45,695 bases of DNA from Eimeria necatrix (taxonomy: Eukaryota > Apicomplexa > Conoidasida > Eucoccidiorida > Eimeriidae): positions 1-45,695 of the forward strand of contig NW_013653123.1 of NCBI RefSeq assembly GCF_000499385.1, read 5' to 3'. Below the pieces are notes generated by a model, which made no database searches, was not told the origin of the DNA, and saw only the letters and a list, made by a program, of their open reading frames with translations. The position numbers were made by a program, and so were the translations under genes. Positions within the stretch are counted from its first letter, which is position 1, and each line of letters opens with the position of its first letter. Of the stretch, positions 8,310 to 19,196 are shown piece after piece.

Positions 8310-11300
8310 CTAAAAGATTGAGTCTGGGATCACTGAGTAGTTCCGCTGCCCTGAGCCGCACCACCCCCGCAGCCTGAATTCACAAAATGCTGCACTTTTC
8401 GAAAATAGCCTCGCTTCTAGCGAGAATAAATCCAAAATTAAGGCTTACTTGGCGACATAGTCAGCTGCATCAATGAATTTCTCTCTGTCTTTCACGCTTT
8501 CCTGCACGTAGAGCGCGTACTGAACTGCCCGGCCAAAGTTCGGCGGGCTCACCGCCGCTGCCTTCTGCAGTCATAACCAACCAGGCATCCAAAGTTCCTT
8601 TAAAATATTATTTACTAAAGGCGCTTATCCAGCTGCAGTCATGCAGCTAGTAGTAACTTCCCCCATGAGATCCACCTGTGTGAAAAAAGAAACAGGGCTG
8701 GAGGCTCACTTGGTAGTACTTCAGTGCTGCCTGAGGCTTGCGCAAGTTGAAGTCGAGGTATAGGGCGTACTGCTCCATTGTCTCGGTGTCGCTGAAGTTC
8801 TCCACAGCCATAGAATGAAGAAGTGTTCCCACCTGGCGCGGCGGCAGCAGCAACAGCAGCAAAGCCGACGCAGCTGGTTTTGGCTGGTGACTACAGAGCG
8901 GCAAGCGAAGTACAACTGCTGATTTATCTATTCGAGAAACAAATTGATGGCAATTAAATGCAGACTAAGATACTTCTTGAAGGCCGTGGCGCTCCAACAT
9001 GCGCAGACCTAGACCAGCAATGTTAGCTCCACAGTGAGGATCCGTTCTGAGTGCAATCACAGGCCTACAAAGCTACACAGTGAACCTTCGCTTTTAATTC
9101 CTTTATTGAAGCTCAAAACGCAAAATAGTCGCCCCCGAAAGCGAAAGGAATACCGCTGCAGAGGAGAGCGCAGCACCTACAATTTGCAACGTTCTATGAA
9201 GGGCTGCCAGCTCGATTTCTCCATTATCTGGAGGAACGGATGCAACACGCAGCAGCAGAACCAACTGCAGGCCATTTTCAAATCAGCTTTTGCCCTTGCT
9301 AATGTTTACATTAGCCACGCAGGAAAGAGAAGCTGCAGTTGTAGCTCCAGCTGCTGCAGCAAGGGCAGCAGATGGATAAGTAATTACAGCAATACTCAGC
9401 TGCACAGCGGGGTTTCCCGCCCTTTTAGGACTTATTCAGAATCCCCTAAGTTACTCCCTTCTTACCTTATTTTTCCAGTCAAATGATTTATATTCTTTTG
9501 TTCTGCCCTCAATGGCTGCAGCCTGGTGGTCTAGAGAGAGCACATCAAGCCTTTTAAGAACGGAGAAGACCTCATTGGCGTAGACGAGCTTAAAGAAAGG
9601 ATTATTGTCAAATAAAGTGCGAAAGCAAAAGCGTTGCTCAACTGAAACACCAGCTGGGCACTTGAAATCAAACTCGTCTATTTTGTTGGCCACATCGAAG
9701 ACAGAAGTTGGGGCGTTAGGAGGCGCTGTGAAGTGCACAAGCAGAAAGGATACTCAGTTTCCATTATTTATTTAATTAATTATGTTATTCGAGCGATGGG
9801 TGCTCGGAAGGAACATCGCTGTTGATAAATGCTCACAAAGGGCCATCTCTGGTGGTCCAAACATCTGCACGGCACAGTTCCGCGGAATAAATCCGATCTA
9901 AAGGTAAAGCAGTATTAAAATTTGTTTTCAAGAGTTTCATTATTCCAGTGTGAGTGTCGTTCGGCCCGCGAAACATCTAAACGCAGCGAGGCGTCAACTG
10001 CAACTATGCTAGGGTCACTGCCACTGTGGTTTGAGTCACTGGACTTCACTTTGACTTCGCTGTCAGTACCTGCGCATCTGAAGCTGCTTTGAACAATGTA
10101 GTCCGTTCTGTAGAGATCTCGCAGTAGCTGATTGTAAAGAGCCATCGGTGGGCATGCAGCCGACCCATAGGCAAACTGCACCTGCAGAAATGGAAGCAAA
10201 TGTTGCCTTGCGGCGCATCAGTTCGGTGCATTGTGAAGATTTACGGAAGACAAATGAAGATCAACTCTCCACCCAGTTTATGACAAGGCACAAACTCGAT
10301 GGAACTCTAGAAGATCTAAAGAAGAAACAAAACGAGGCTCAAAACACCACTTCCAAGCATTGCGAAGCTCCACAAAGGACGAAAATGAAGATTAGCTGTC
10401 CTCCTACTTTTAAACGTGCCTACGCTCGACAAAACTCTAGAGGAAAACCGAAGTGTCATGCACTGCGAAGCTCCACAAGAACGACCAAAGTGAAGATCAA
10501 TTGTCTATCCATTTTATGGAAATGACTAAGCTCGACGAAACTCTTGAAGATTTAAAGAAAAAACAAACCGAGGTTCAAACAGCCTTACTCGACGCCGTAT
10601 TCCAACGTTTTCATACTGCGGGTGAATGACAGTGCGGAGAAAAGGGATGGCGGCGCGAAGAGACGCCGATGTTGTCATGTCGGCCAAGATCCCCGACTCA
10701 GGTGGCACATTCTTTTCCCTGCAGGCCAAGGGGTGCAGATTAAATCATGATGCATGCATGGCAGTTAGATGCATTTTGAAACTGCGAAAAAAATAAGGAC
10801 ATTCCTACTTCGGTGCAAAAAGATGCGGTCTTACAGCCAAGCGAAGAGGCGCTGCTTGCTGGGGCTGTTGGCGTTCTCCAGGGCGGGAAAGGGAGTAAGC
10901 ATCTCATTCAGAGGCAATTTTATGTAGTATGGCAGGACAGAAAGACAAATTAAAATGCAGAGTGCTGCAAATTTTAGCAGCCTCTGCACACGTTTTCCAA
11001 CGGCTCTACTCAGCGCCGCATACAGCCTGTCAGAAACAAACGCATATCCCTTTCCTCTATATTTGCAAAAGTGCACAGCCACACCCGTGTATTTCGCGCT
11101 AAGCTGCCCCCAGAACTCAGTAAAGCTGAAGTGCTGCGCTAGCTGCAGCGCTTCAAGAAATGCAAAACGCATGCATAATCGTTCTCACACACCCCAGCGC
11201 TGATAGCAGTCGTCGGCCACAATTTCCCCAAAACGCCTTTGAAGCACACAGGGAGGCGAAGACGCAGAGAAGTGGCAGTGCCAAGATGCGCAATCTTGCT

Positions 11301-14300
11301 ATAAGCAGCATCAATGCTGTAAAGAAGAAAGCCTTCAGGGAAAACGAACACAATGGCAAAACAAAACAGGCGCGTGAGGCAGACACTCTCGAAACATAAA
11401 CGAAATTAAGGCTCATACTGTTTCTGTAGATGCGCTTGATTATACTTGAAGAAACAGGTAGCATAATCCGGGAGAGAGGGCGCCGATCAGTTGTTCATCA
11501 GATGCTGATCCACGCGTGGTTGGTCTTTCGGGTTCAGCCGGCTTGTCAGCCTCCACTGGCTTGGCCTGTTCAGAAACAAAGCTTTTGAAACGTTGCACCC
11601 TTAAGCTCTGAATTGTAGACATAAAAGCCACAAACCAGTTCGATATTAGACAAGATACGTTAAGGAACCACTCCGTCTTCCCTCAGTGCACTTACGGGCT
11701 TCCTCATCCTCACATCTCCCCCAATCATCGCCATCAGCTTCTGGCGTTCCCTGGAAATTGCGTCTTGTCTACTCTCTTCCTCTCTGTGCCAAAAGTAACA
11801 TCAATTCGTACGAAAATTTGTAGTTAGTATTCATCCGCTTCCAAGGTGGTGTCTTAGTTTTTTTGTGGCGCCGAGTAAGGCTTACGGGCTGACGGCATTT
11901 TTGCGATTTTCCTTTACGTCTGGAGAAGGGACCAGTCCTTCGTCAAATAACATAAACAAATCCCAGTTTTTGCACGACAAAACGTGCACCAGAAATATTT
12001 CCCTGGAAAGAAAGAGGAACGCGGCCACAGCCATGAGGGCCGCCACAACCAGCACGCCAGAGGACCTAATATGTTGCAGCAGCGTCGCATTTAGCGGCAG
12101 AAATTCCTAAACACAAAGTGACAAGAGCATTTAGCGCACTATTCAACTACTTGTGCCTGCATTGGGACTCTGCTGACAGTCACTGTCCTCAAAAGCAAGC
12201 AAGCAAACAGTGTGCGGGCAAAACTGCTTACTGTGTGCCCCAGGATGTAAATGCTGCTGTCAAACGTATCTTTGGAAAAGCCCAGGTGGTACATCAAAAG
12301 GCTGAAAACGTGCGCGTCGTCCTTTTCGAAGCTGAGTGCGCAAGGACATAGCAACTGGTGGCATGAGAAGGCACAGCGCTGACACAAGGCACAAGTTCGA
12401 GTCGACAGGGCGACCGTCAGCCGAAATGGGTCTTCTCTAACAGGTTTAGTTGTCTGGATGGAGTATTTCGCTATGAATTCTTGGCGAAGTAGCTCAGGGT
12501 TCTCAGCTGAGCCTTCCTTTTCACTTGGAGACCTCGTGTCAATAAGCTCACGGCAACAGTGCGCAGCGGATCAAACAACATAGTCCCACAGCCACAACGC
12601 CTCTCCAAAAGTCCACAGCGAACAACCACCCTACGAATGGCCTGGGATTTGCCGTATGCCGCGGAAACAGCCAAAGGCTCACGAAGACCGAAAGTGTGAC
12701 GTGAGGGAAAAACGAAAACGCCTGCGCGCAATGCAATGACGAGAAAGCAGCAGGCGCCACAGTCCTACGTCTCCATTGCTCTCATCCAACACAGGAAATA
12801 GACTTTGGGGGCTCCCATTCGAGTTGTGCAGCATTGATCTTGATGCCTTCTTAACATTTCCCATTCCTGTCTGGCAAATGTGAGCTCACGAGGTATTTTG
12901 AAGCGAACATGAAAGCGAAGACAAAGGCAAGAGCGACCATGTAAAACGCTGCTATGCGTCTTATCACGATTGAAACAGGATAGCCAAGAAGGCACATGCC
13001 GAATAGGGCCGAAATCTGCAAGCAAAAGAACCATCTTCGAATTTTTTGCAAATTTGGATGGTGCTAGGAGCTCTCTCAAAGCAAGGACTTTAAACAGCAG
13101 TGGACTTTTATTGCCCAAAGAAGCTGACCTGAGTCGTCAAAATAAAAACGCCAAACTGCCAGGAGAACAACAAGCCAGTCGCAGTCAAAATAGCAGTAAT
13201 CAAAGGACCAAATATCTGCGGGCACCCACAAAGAAGTCAAACTGGCTCACAAGCAGGAATGAGCAATGGAAGAAGACAGTTAAAGCTAAAATAGAATGCA
13301 AGAGAGCTGCGGGCTTGGCAGGGCTGCACCGAGGCTTCCAAAGTTCTAATTCTTGAGACTTTGTAGTGCATTTTGTGTCAAGCATGCGACCTGCTAACTA
13401 CGGCCTACTTTCGATTGATCACGGAAACGCATGTGCCGCTGCAACATTACGTAAATGGCGATGACATTAAGCCAGAGAAAGGGAAGTCCCCAATGTTCCC
13501 TCAGTGTCAATGCTGCATGTAAACACCAAACCAACAGCCAAAGAGTAAATAAAATCATTTGGCATGCATTATTTAGCAGCTAGTAGCTGTGCCCGTGTTC
13601 TGTAACTATACAGTCCAGTTGCTGCAGCAGCGCGAAGCAGGCAGAGCAGTACCGTCAGTTCTCAGAATGAGCCGATGGTAGAAATTGCCCAGAAAGAAAC
13701 CGAAGCAGCAAATGCCGCACAGCACACTAGACCCTGCGAATGCGGGACTCAGAAGCAAATCAAAATGATCTTAGGACTAATAGCATGTCAGAAAAAAACA
13801 ACTAAGTTGTTTCGCATTCTCTCCCACAGCCCACCCAAATAGGCAGCCAACACGCAGAAGCAAGCCACGCCGAACCCTTGGAAGCAGAAACCTGAATCGA
13901 ACGGACAAGAAAAAGAACGAAGTAAAAGCACTTTTGCAAGCATCACCGGACGCAAACACAAGTTTGCACCATAAAATGCTTTCATTTAACAGATAAATAA
14001 GAGAAAACTATATAAACTGGCTCGAGTTGGACTGGTTTAAGGGCCCCAACGCACTGCATGCGGCGTAAAAGTTGAAAGGCGTTCTCACAAACAGCGGCAA
14101 TGCGGACCCCAAGAGCCAGCGGAGGCCGCGGTAGGCGAAGCCGAGCACCAGTTCTGAATATAAACATCCAGTAAAGTGACTAAGAACAAAACTGGGTGCA
14201 GCCGTGAAGCGGTGACCTCAACAAATATAACTTAGTGACGAGAGGGTTAGTTTATAAAGTTCCATCCAAGAGGACTTTGATAAGGCGTTTCGTGAAGAGT

Positions 14301-15115
14301 CTAACTGAATTGTGATCAGGCACTTCGCAAAAAGTCGCTGTTCACCTGGGTAGATGTTGAAGCGCTCGAGTGCATTTATGACGTCGGGATGTTCAGACCG
14401 GTTGTCGTGCCTGCAAAAAGATTATCACAAATGGAAAGCGAAACAAAAGGTCGAAAATGGTGGAGACAAATTGCATAATTCAATACAGAAATTAAAAGTG
14501 CGTGGAAAACGGTGCGTATCTTACAGCAGCGACTCCAGCGCCTTGAACCAGGAAGGCGCGCGCACAACGTCCAGGTAGAAGGAATAATACAGTGCATTCT
14601 GAAGGAGGAAAGCAGTTGGAAAATATGCAGAAGTCGGGAAAATCTATTCTCTGAGCGTTCTGGGAACTATTTGAATGGACTATGTGCTTGCAACATGCAG
14701 AAATCCCGGAAAAGTGATGGCAAAACGGACTTCAGAAAAGAGCGTCAGCGGCTGCTCTGCTTCATCCATGTCGAAGGTCAGCCGATATCGCCGAAATAGA
14801 AAAAGAGTAATGAAAGCCCTAAATATGCGCAGACGCAAAACCATGAACAACAATTCGGAGACAGTCAAAAGCTACAGGCCACTGAGTGATGTGGTCTCAA
14901 TTCGTTTGTACGCGTGGCATCAGTTGTTGGGAAATGCAGAAGTTTGCTGCTCACCATAGTAATGCACCGAGGCAAAAAGCAGCCTTTAATCCTAGCGGAT
15001 TCGCGTGAAGGGAGGCCAGGCGCTTTGCGGCCGCCATCTGTCTTGAGTCTTTCTGTTGCTTCTTTCCTCGGTAAGTAGCCACGTCGCTTTGCTGAGCTCC
15101 ATTGGCAAGATCCAT
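8310..15115 (-). CDS. DPY19: DPY19-family protein C-mannosyltransferase
   Basis: Multi-pass ER membrane enzyme that moves mannose from dolichyl-phosphate-mannose onto Trp of WxxW/WxxC motifs, for example thrombospondin repeats. Start ATG at 15115. Reliable exons: 14955-15115, about 14731-14818, 14525-14598, 14346-14410, 14089-14153, 13129-13215, 12890-13015, 12242-12331, 11990-12106, ~10840-11145, 10589-10718, 10070-10181, 9466-9725, 8974-9046, 8710-8832, 8449-8564, 8310-8373; others around 13430-13980 and 11160-11900 are only approximate. Family landmarks: FSENALYYS (equivalent of RTEMGLYYS, Glu about residue 83), DNRSEHPDVINALERFNIYP, WQFGVFILTTQ, LMYHLGFSKDTFDSSIYIL, LLIARLRILALPLLCVFAS, RTVIHPQYENVGIRRR and NPFFKLVYANEVFSVLKRLD. 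After the normal DPY19 end, TPR-like helices follow (TMEQYALYLDFNLRKPQAAL). The phase into this tail is unresolved, so the tail could be a separate gene. Divergent from glyoxalase I. Confidence 0.85.
10228..10586. repeat. Three-copy ~103-129-bp intronic tandem repeat in DPY19
   Basis: Copies begin at about 10228, 10357 and 10460, each with GCAYTGYGAAG. The first and third share GAAGATCAA, a CTCGAYGAAACTC-like core, GAAGATYTAAAGAA and CGAGGYTCAAA. It fills the intron between exons 10070-10181 and 10589-10718. The open frame on the plus strand here is not supported as a gene. Confidence 0.65.
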
Positions 15116-15872
15116 CGGCTGGTGAAGCCACCACGGAAAATGCTAGCTAGAAGTTTGAAAACTGTCAGAAAAGGAATGATTTCAACTCATACGACGCAGC
15201 TGTCCTTGGGAAACGCTCTCAGTCGGCTGCACTGTCCCGCAAAGCGCAGCTGCGTTCCCAGTGTATGCAACCCCTTCAAGCGCAGCTCACCAAGCTGAAA
15301 ATTTGAATATTAAGTGAGTCTGTCTAAATGAAACAAAGGGATCTGTGCCGTAAAGTCGCTATTTTCGTGGGCGACGGACAAGGCTTTCAAGGCAACTGCA
15401 GCACAGCGCGCAGAGAACGACGCAGGCGGTCTTGTGTCCTGTTAAGCAGACCCTTAGCCCCTCAAAAGTTAAGTAAATTCATTAAATATTTTCATTTTCT
15501 ACGCGCTAGGAGAAAATCACGAGCTTTATTTAGTTTACAGACTCCACGGTGGGGCCCCACGACGCTACTGGCTCCCAGTAGCAGCAGACGTGTATCAGAT
15601 CTCTATGCTTGTGGCCCTCTTTAGCGCAAAGCGCTCCTGCATTTTTGGAGCTGAGGACTCGCAAGCTGCATCAAGCTTTCTTTTTTATAATTCTGTAGTC
15701 TTAATTCACTGCTGTCTTGGGACGCGAGGCGACTGTGTGCCGCTTACCAAGCGGGGGCCGCACGTCAACTTCTGGGTTACTTCCGTTTTTTACTCGCCAC
15801 TGAGTTAAGAACGAGTATTTTTATCTTTTTGTCTCTTCTACTACATTTGCAACCCAGGAAAGCGCCGCGAAA
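15116..15872. other. Divergent promoter region of DPY19 and glyoxalase I
   Basis: 757 bp between the two start codons, expected to hold both promoters and 5' UTRs. No conserved box could be assigned by eye, and the short open frames are not convincing. Confidence 0.4.
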
Positions 15873-17887
15873 ATGGCACCTCCAGCCGGCAACGTCACCA
15901 TCGGGGAGAAGCACAATTTCTCCTGGCAGCAAACGATGCTGCGGATCAAAGACCCAAAAGTCACTGTGCCATTTTATGAGCGCCACTTTGGCATGAAGCT
16001 GGTGCGCCCATCAGCAGCAGCACACCAGCACACTCCCGCGAACCCTTGTCTTCAATTTAAATGCAACAAAGATAATAAGAGGCTTCAACTCCACGGAATA
16101 GTTCGTTAGTTTCAAGCTTGGAAGGTAGAGGCACCGAACTCGCCGTGCCAAAGCCCATTTGAAGGACAGCTACTACGTGAAATGAGTTGCAGTGCAAGGC
16201 CAGTGGCCTTTAGATGCTCCGCATGAGTTGATCTGCCATTAATATCTGAATTTTTGTCGTTGGTTCTTCCTCTTTTTGTTCAGATCCATTCGTATACGTT
16301 TGATGAGGCAGGTTTCTCCCTCTACTTCCTCGAGCGCCCTCGCGATGGCGCAGTGTTGCCGACCCCTGGCACCCCCGAGGCGGAGAAGTATCTGTGGAGC
16401 ATGAAGGTGAGATGTGCTCAAGTGATTTGAGTCAAACATATTCTTCTAAGTTTGAAGATTGCTGTTTTTTGGTGAGATGTGCGCAATTAATTTGAGTCAA
16501 ACATACTCTTCTAAGTTTGAAGATTGCTGTGTTTTGGTGAGATGTGCGCAATTAATTTGAGTCAAATATACTCTTCTAAGTGTGAAGATTGCTGTTTTTT
16601 GCGTGTTTTTTCGCCTCAGGGGGTCTGTTTAGAGCTCACGCACAATCACGGCACTGAGAAAGACCCCAACTTCAAAGTGAACAACGGAAACGAAGAGCCC
16701 CATCGCGGGTTCGGGCACATCGCTTTCAACTGCCCGGATGTGGTCGCGGTGTCGCAGCAATTGGAAGAAGACGGGTAATTGCAGAGAGAGAAAATGTCTT
16801 GCCACCCGCACCTGCCCCCATCTGTCTTCACCTGTGTGTCAGTGTTCCCTTATTTTTGCTTGATTTAGTGCTGCGCAGCTTTTTCTGTGATTTTGCTCAG
16901 CGTGAGCTTTCAAAAAAGGCCTCATGAAGGCCGAATGAAGACAATTGCTTTCGCCAAGGATCCCAACGGGTACTGGATAGAGCTTTGCAACCGGCATCCC
17001 GAAGCTCACATTCCTGAGAAGTTCAACTTGTCACAAACAATGATTCGAGTCAAGGACCCGAAACAGTCCCTGGCTTTCTATCGTGATCTTCTGGGCATGA
17101 AGCTCATTGCAAAGAAAGACAAAGGCGACTTCACCGTTTATTTCCTTGCATATCTAGAGCCAGGCGTTTCGCCCCCAGAAAATATTGAGGTGAAGTGGCC
17201 TATCGAAGCCTTACTAGTTAGTTAGCGCGGAACACGCACGAACCAAATGGCCTTACAAACAAGTTATCAAACAAGTTGTGGAACCTGCACAATGTGCAAG
17301 GGAACAGGCCAGATTGGGGATTTTCCTGTGTATCCACGTTTGTTTTTCTGGTGCATTTCTGGCATTTGAACAGGGACCAGAGGCTGATGAATTCATCAAG
17401 AAGCAGTGGTTTCCTTTCTTGGAGTTGACGCACAACCACGGAACAGAGACGGACCCGAACTTCAAGTACAGCAACGGCAACGACCCTCCTCAGGGCTATG
17501 GCCACATTGGAATGCTTTGCGACAACTTAGAAGAAGCCTGCTCGGAGCTTGAGGCTGCTGGAGTGAAGTTTAGGAAGAGGCCTCAAGTAAGAGCTTGTCA
17601 CCCGGAAAGTTAATTGAAGCAAGAGGGAAAGAACATCTGCAGCACTAGCACGAAAAACTTGGCCCGGCAAGGGAGTTTTGCTAGCTTTATTGGAGTGGGC
17701 ATGTGACTCGCACTTGCAGTCGGCCGATGCGGGGCAGATTTGGCAGTAGAGATTCCACTTTATATGCGTTCTCTTCGACTTGCTTTGCCTGATGTGTCAA
17801 TAGGATGGAAAGATGAGGGGCATTGCATTCGCGTTGGATCCGGATGGGTACAGCGTGGAGCTCATCAAGAGGGGCGTGACATTTTAA
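15873..17887 (+). CDS. GLO1: Glyoxalase I (lactoylglutathione lyase), two fused domains
   Basis: Isomerises the methylglyoxal-glutathione hemithioacetal to S-lactoylglutathione, the first step of cytosolic methylglyoxal detoxification during glycolysis. Exons 15873-16001, 16284-16406, 16620-16774, 16901-17189, 17374-17586 and 17804-17887 join in phase to 330 residues from ATG to TAA. Two complete domains are visible, each with the four metal ligands seen in human GLO1. Domain 1: Gln20 (QQTMLRIKD), Glu89 (LELTHNHGTE), His117 (GFGHIAF), Glu163 (NGYWIEL). Domain 2: Gln181 (SQTMIRVKD), Glu249 (LELTHNHGTE), His276 (GYGHIGM), Glu322 (DGYSVEL). This matches the monomeric, two-active-site enzyme known from Plasmodium. 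No signal or organelle targeting peptide is seen at the N-terminus, so a cytosolic place is likely. The second intron starts with a triplicated 65-bp unit that includes the donor site. Confidence 0.96.
16407..16601 (+). repeat. 65-bp tandem triplication including a splice donor
   Basis: Three copies at 16407, 16472 and 16537, each starting GTGAGATGTG and ending with a T-rich stretch plus G. The first GTGAGA is the donor of glyoxalase exon 2, so the intron holds three near-identical donor-like sequences in a row. Copies differ at only a few positions. Confidence 0.85.
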
Positions 17888-19196
17888 TGCTTTTCATCTT
17901 TTTCGATTTAACACCTTATGCTTATAATCCAGCGCCCATTTATCAGCCTGCGCCGATTCATTTTTGTGGGCGTTACGGTCTGCTCTTTTCCAGAGGTCAT
18001 TCATTCCAAGTAGCAGTCGCTACATCGGACTTCATGCATTTAACATGTGCATGCAAAGAAACAAGACTCGCTCTTGCATAGTGACAAACATGACTCCATC
18101 AGCCACTGCAAAGTCCATTTCTTCGAAGCACAAGACTTTCACGAGTTCCAGTTCAGTATGACTGGGACTTATGTCTCGAGTGTCGCTGACCCTGTAGCAG
18201 AGTAGACACTGAAGTTCTTAAGGGGTTCACTTTGCCTTTTAGATATCTCCTTGTGCATGGCGATTTCATAAGTGTCGTCGACGCGTCTAACAACGACGGG
18301 AGGCATAGAAATAATAGGAAAGTGAAACAGCCAGCTTGCCGCTGTTTTCCTTAGGCGTTTTACATGTTTGGAGCGGACTGCTTGATGTATAAAGCTGCGA
18401 ACAACAAGTTGGGAACAGTGCGAAGCGATAAGGCGTTAGCACGGGAGAAGCAAAGGAGTCATCCCGCACTAAAAAGCCGCTCTCGATCTCTTTGCGTCTG
18501 TTTGGCTCGCGCCTTGACGCATGACCCTTGTAGTTGCAACTGTTCCCGAGCTTATGTGTTGCAATAGAACGCCACTATTGTGGTTGATGCTTGGCAAGAC
18601 TGGACAGAAGCCAGTTGCCTTGGATGTAGGTTGTTCTTCGAGTCCGTGGAGTTTATTGGGAAGTGAACATCGCAAAATGTCTCAAAATCGAACCACACAG
18701 CAACGAAGCCACAACCATGCTGAAGGGCGATTTCACGTAATGAAAAGTGCCTCGCTTTAGGGTTCACTAAAGAGCGCTCCAGCCTTTTTAGGGCAGCACC
18801 ATTGTTACTTCTATCTCTTTTTAAGGAGTGTCTTGAGCTCTGCAGTGCACCAATTCCTGCCAGTAGCTAAGAGTTGGACATTCCTTAGCTTCGGCAGAGC
18901 CGGGCTGGCAGGCTGAAACGTAGAGTCACAGGAAGCTGCTGTAGCTCGGGTCACCTCCGGCTAGCAAGGCAGTACAGCTTCCCTGATTTCTGCCCCTCTG
19001 GACAAGCAATTCTCCGGCTTACTGCTAGGCAGCACCAGAGGCAGTCCAGTGTTCATTTCAAAGTCACGTTAAGGTCTTAAGGCCTAAGTATGGCTTTGAA
19101 AGGAATGCTGGACTGCAGTGGAAGGGTCATAGCTGTCTAGCAATGCGTGGGAATGTCCGGACACCCTTGGGAATTCGGGAAGAGCCAGTGCTCGCG
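17888..19196. other. Convergent intergenic region between glyoxalase I and the CPW-WPC gene
   Basis: 3' UTRs and spacer. No convincing coding segment. It holds the inverted repeat at 19020-19143, listed separately. Confidence 0.45.
19020..19143. repeat. Long imperfect inverted repeat (hairpin)
   Basis: Arms 19041-19063 and 19094-19116 are complementary at 20 of 23 positions (GCAGTCCAG...TTTCAAAG against CTTTGAAA...CTGGACTGC), with a 30-base loop. Pairing resumes further out (TGCTAGGCAGC near 19023 against GCTGTCTAGCA near 19135). It could be a decayed foldback element or a structured transcript. Confidence 0.6.

Noticed and set aside
8130..8373. C-terminal frame VVRLRAAELLSDPRLNLLEE with poly-Ala for the DPY19 gene
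   Set aside because: It does not match the phase of the preceding exon (ends at phase 2). The phase-consistent frame stops at 8310. Kept only as an alternative.
10148..10525. Plus-strand open frame of 125 residues opposite DPY19
   Set aside because: It overlaps a confirmed DPY19 exon on the other strand and runs through the intronic tandem repeat.
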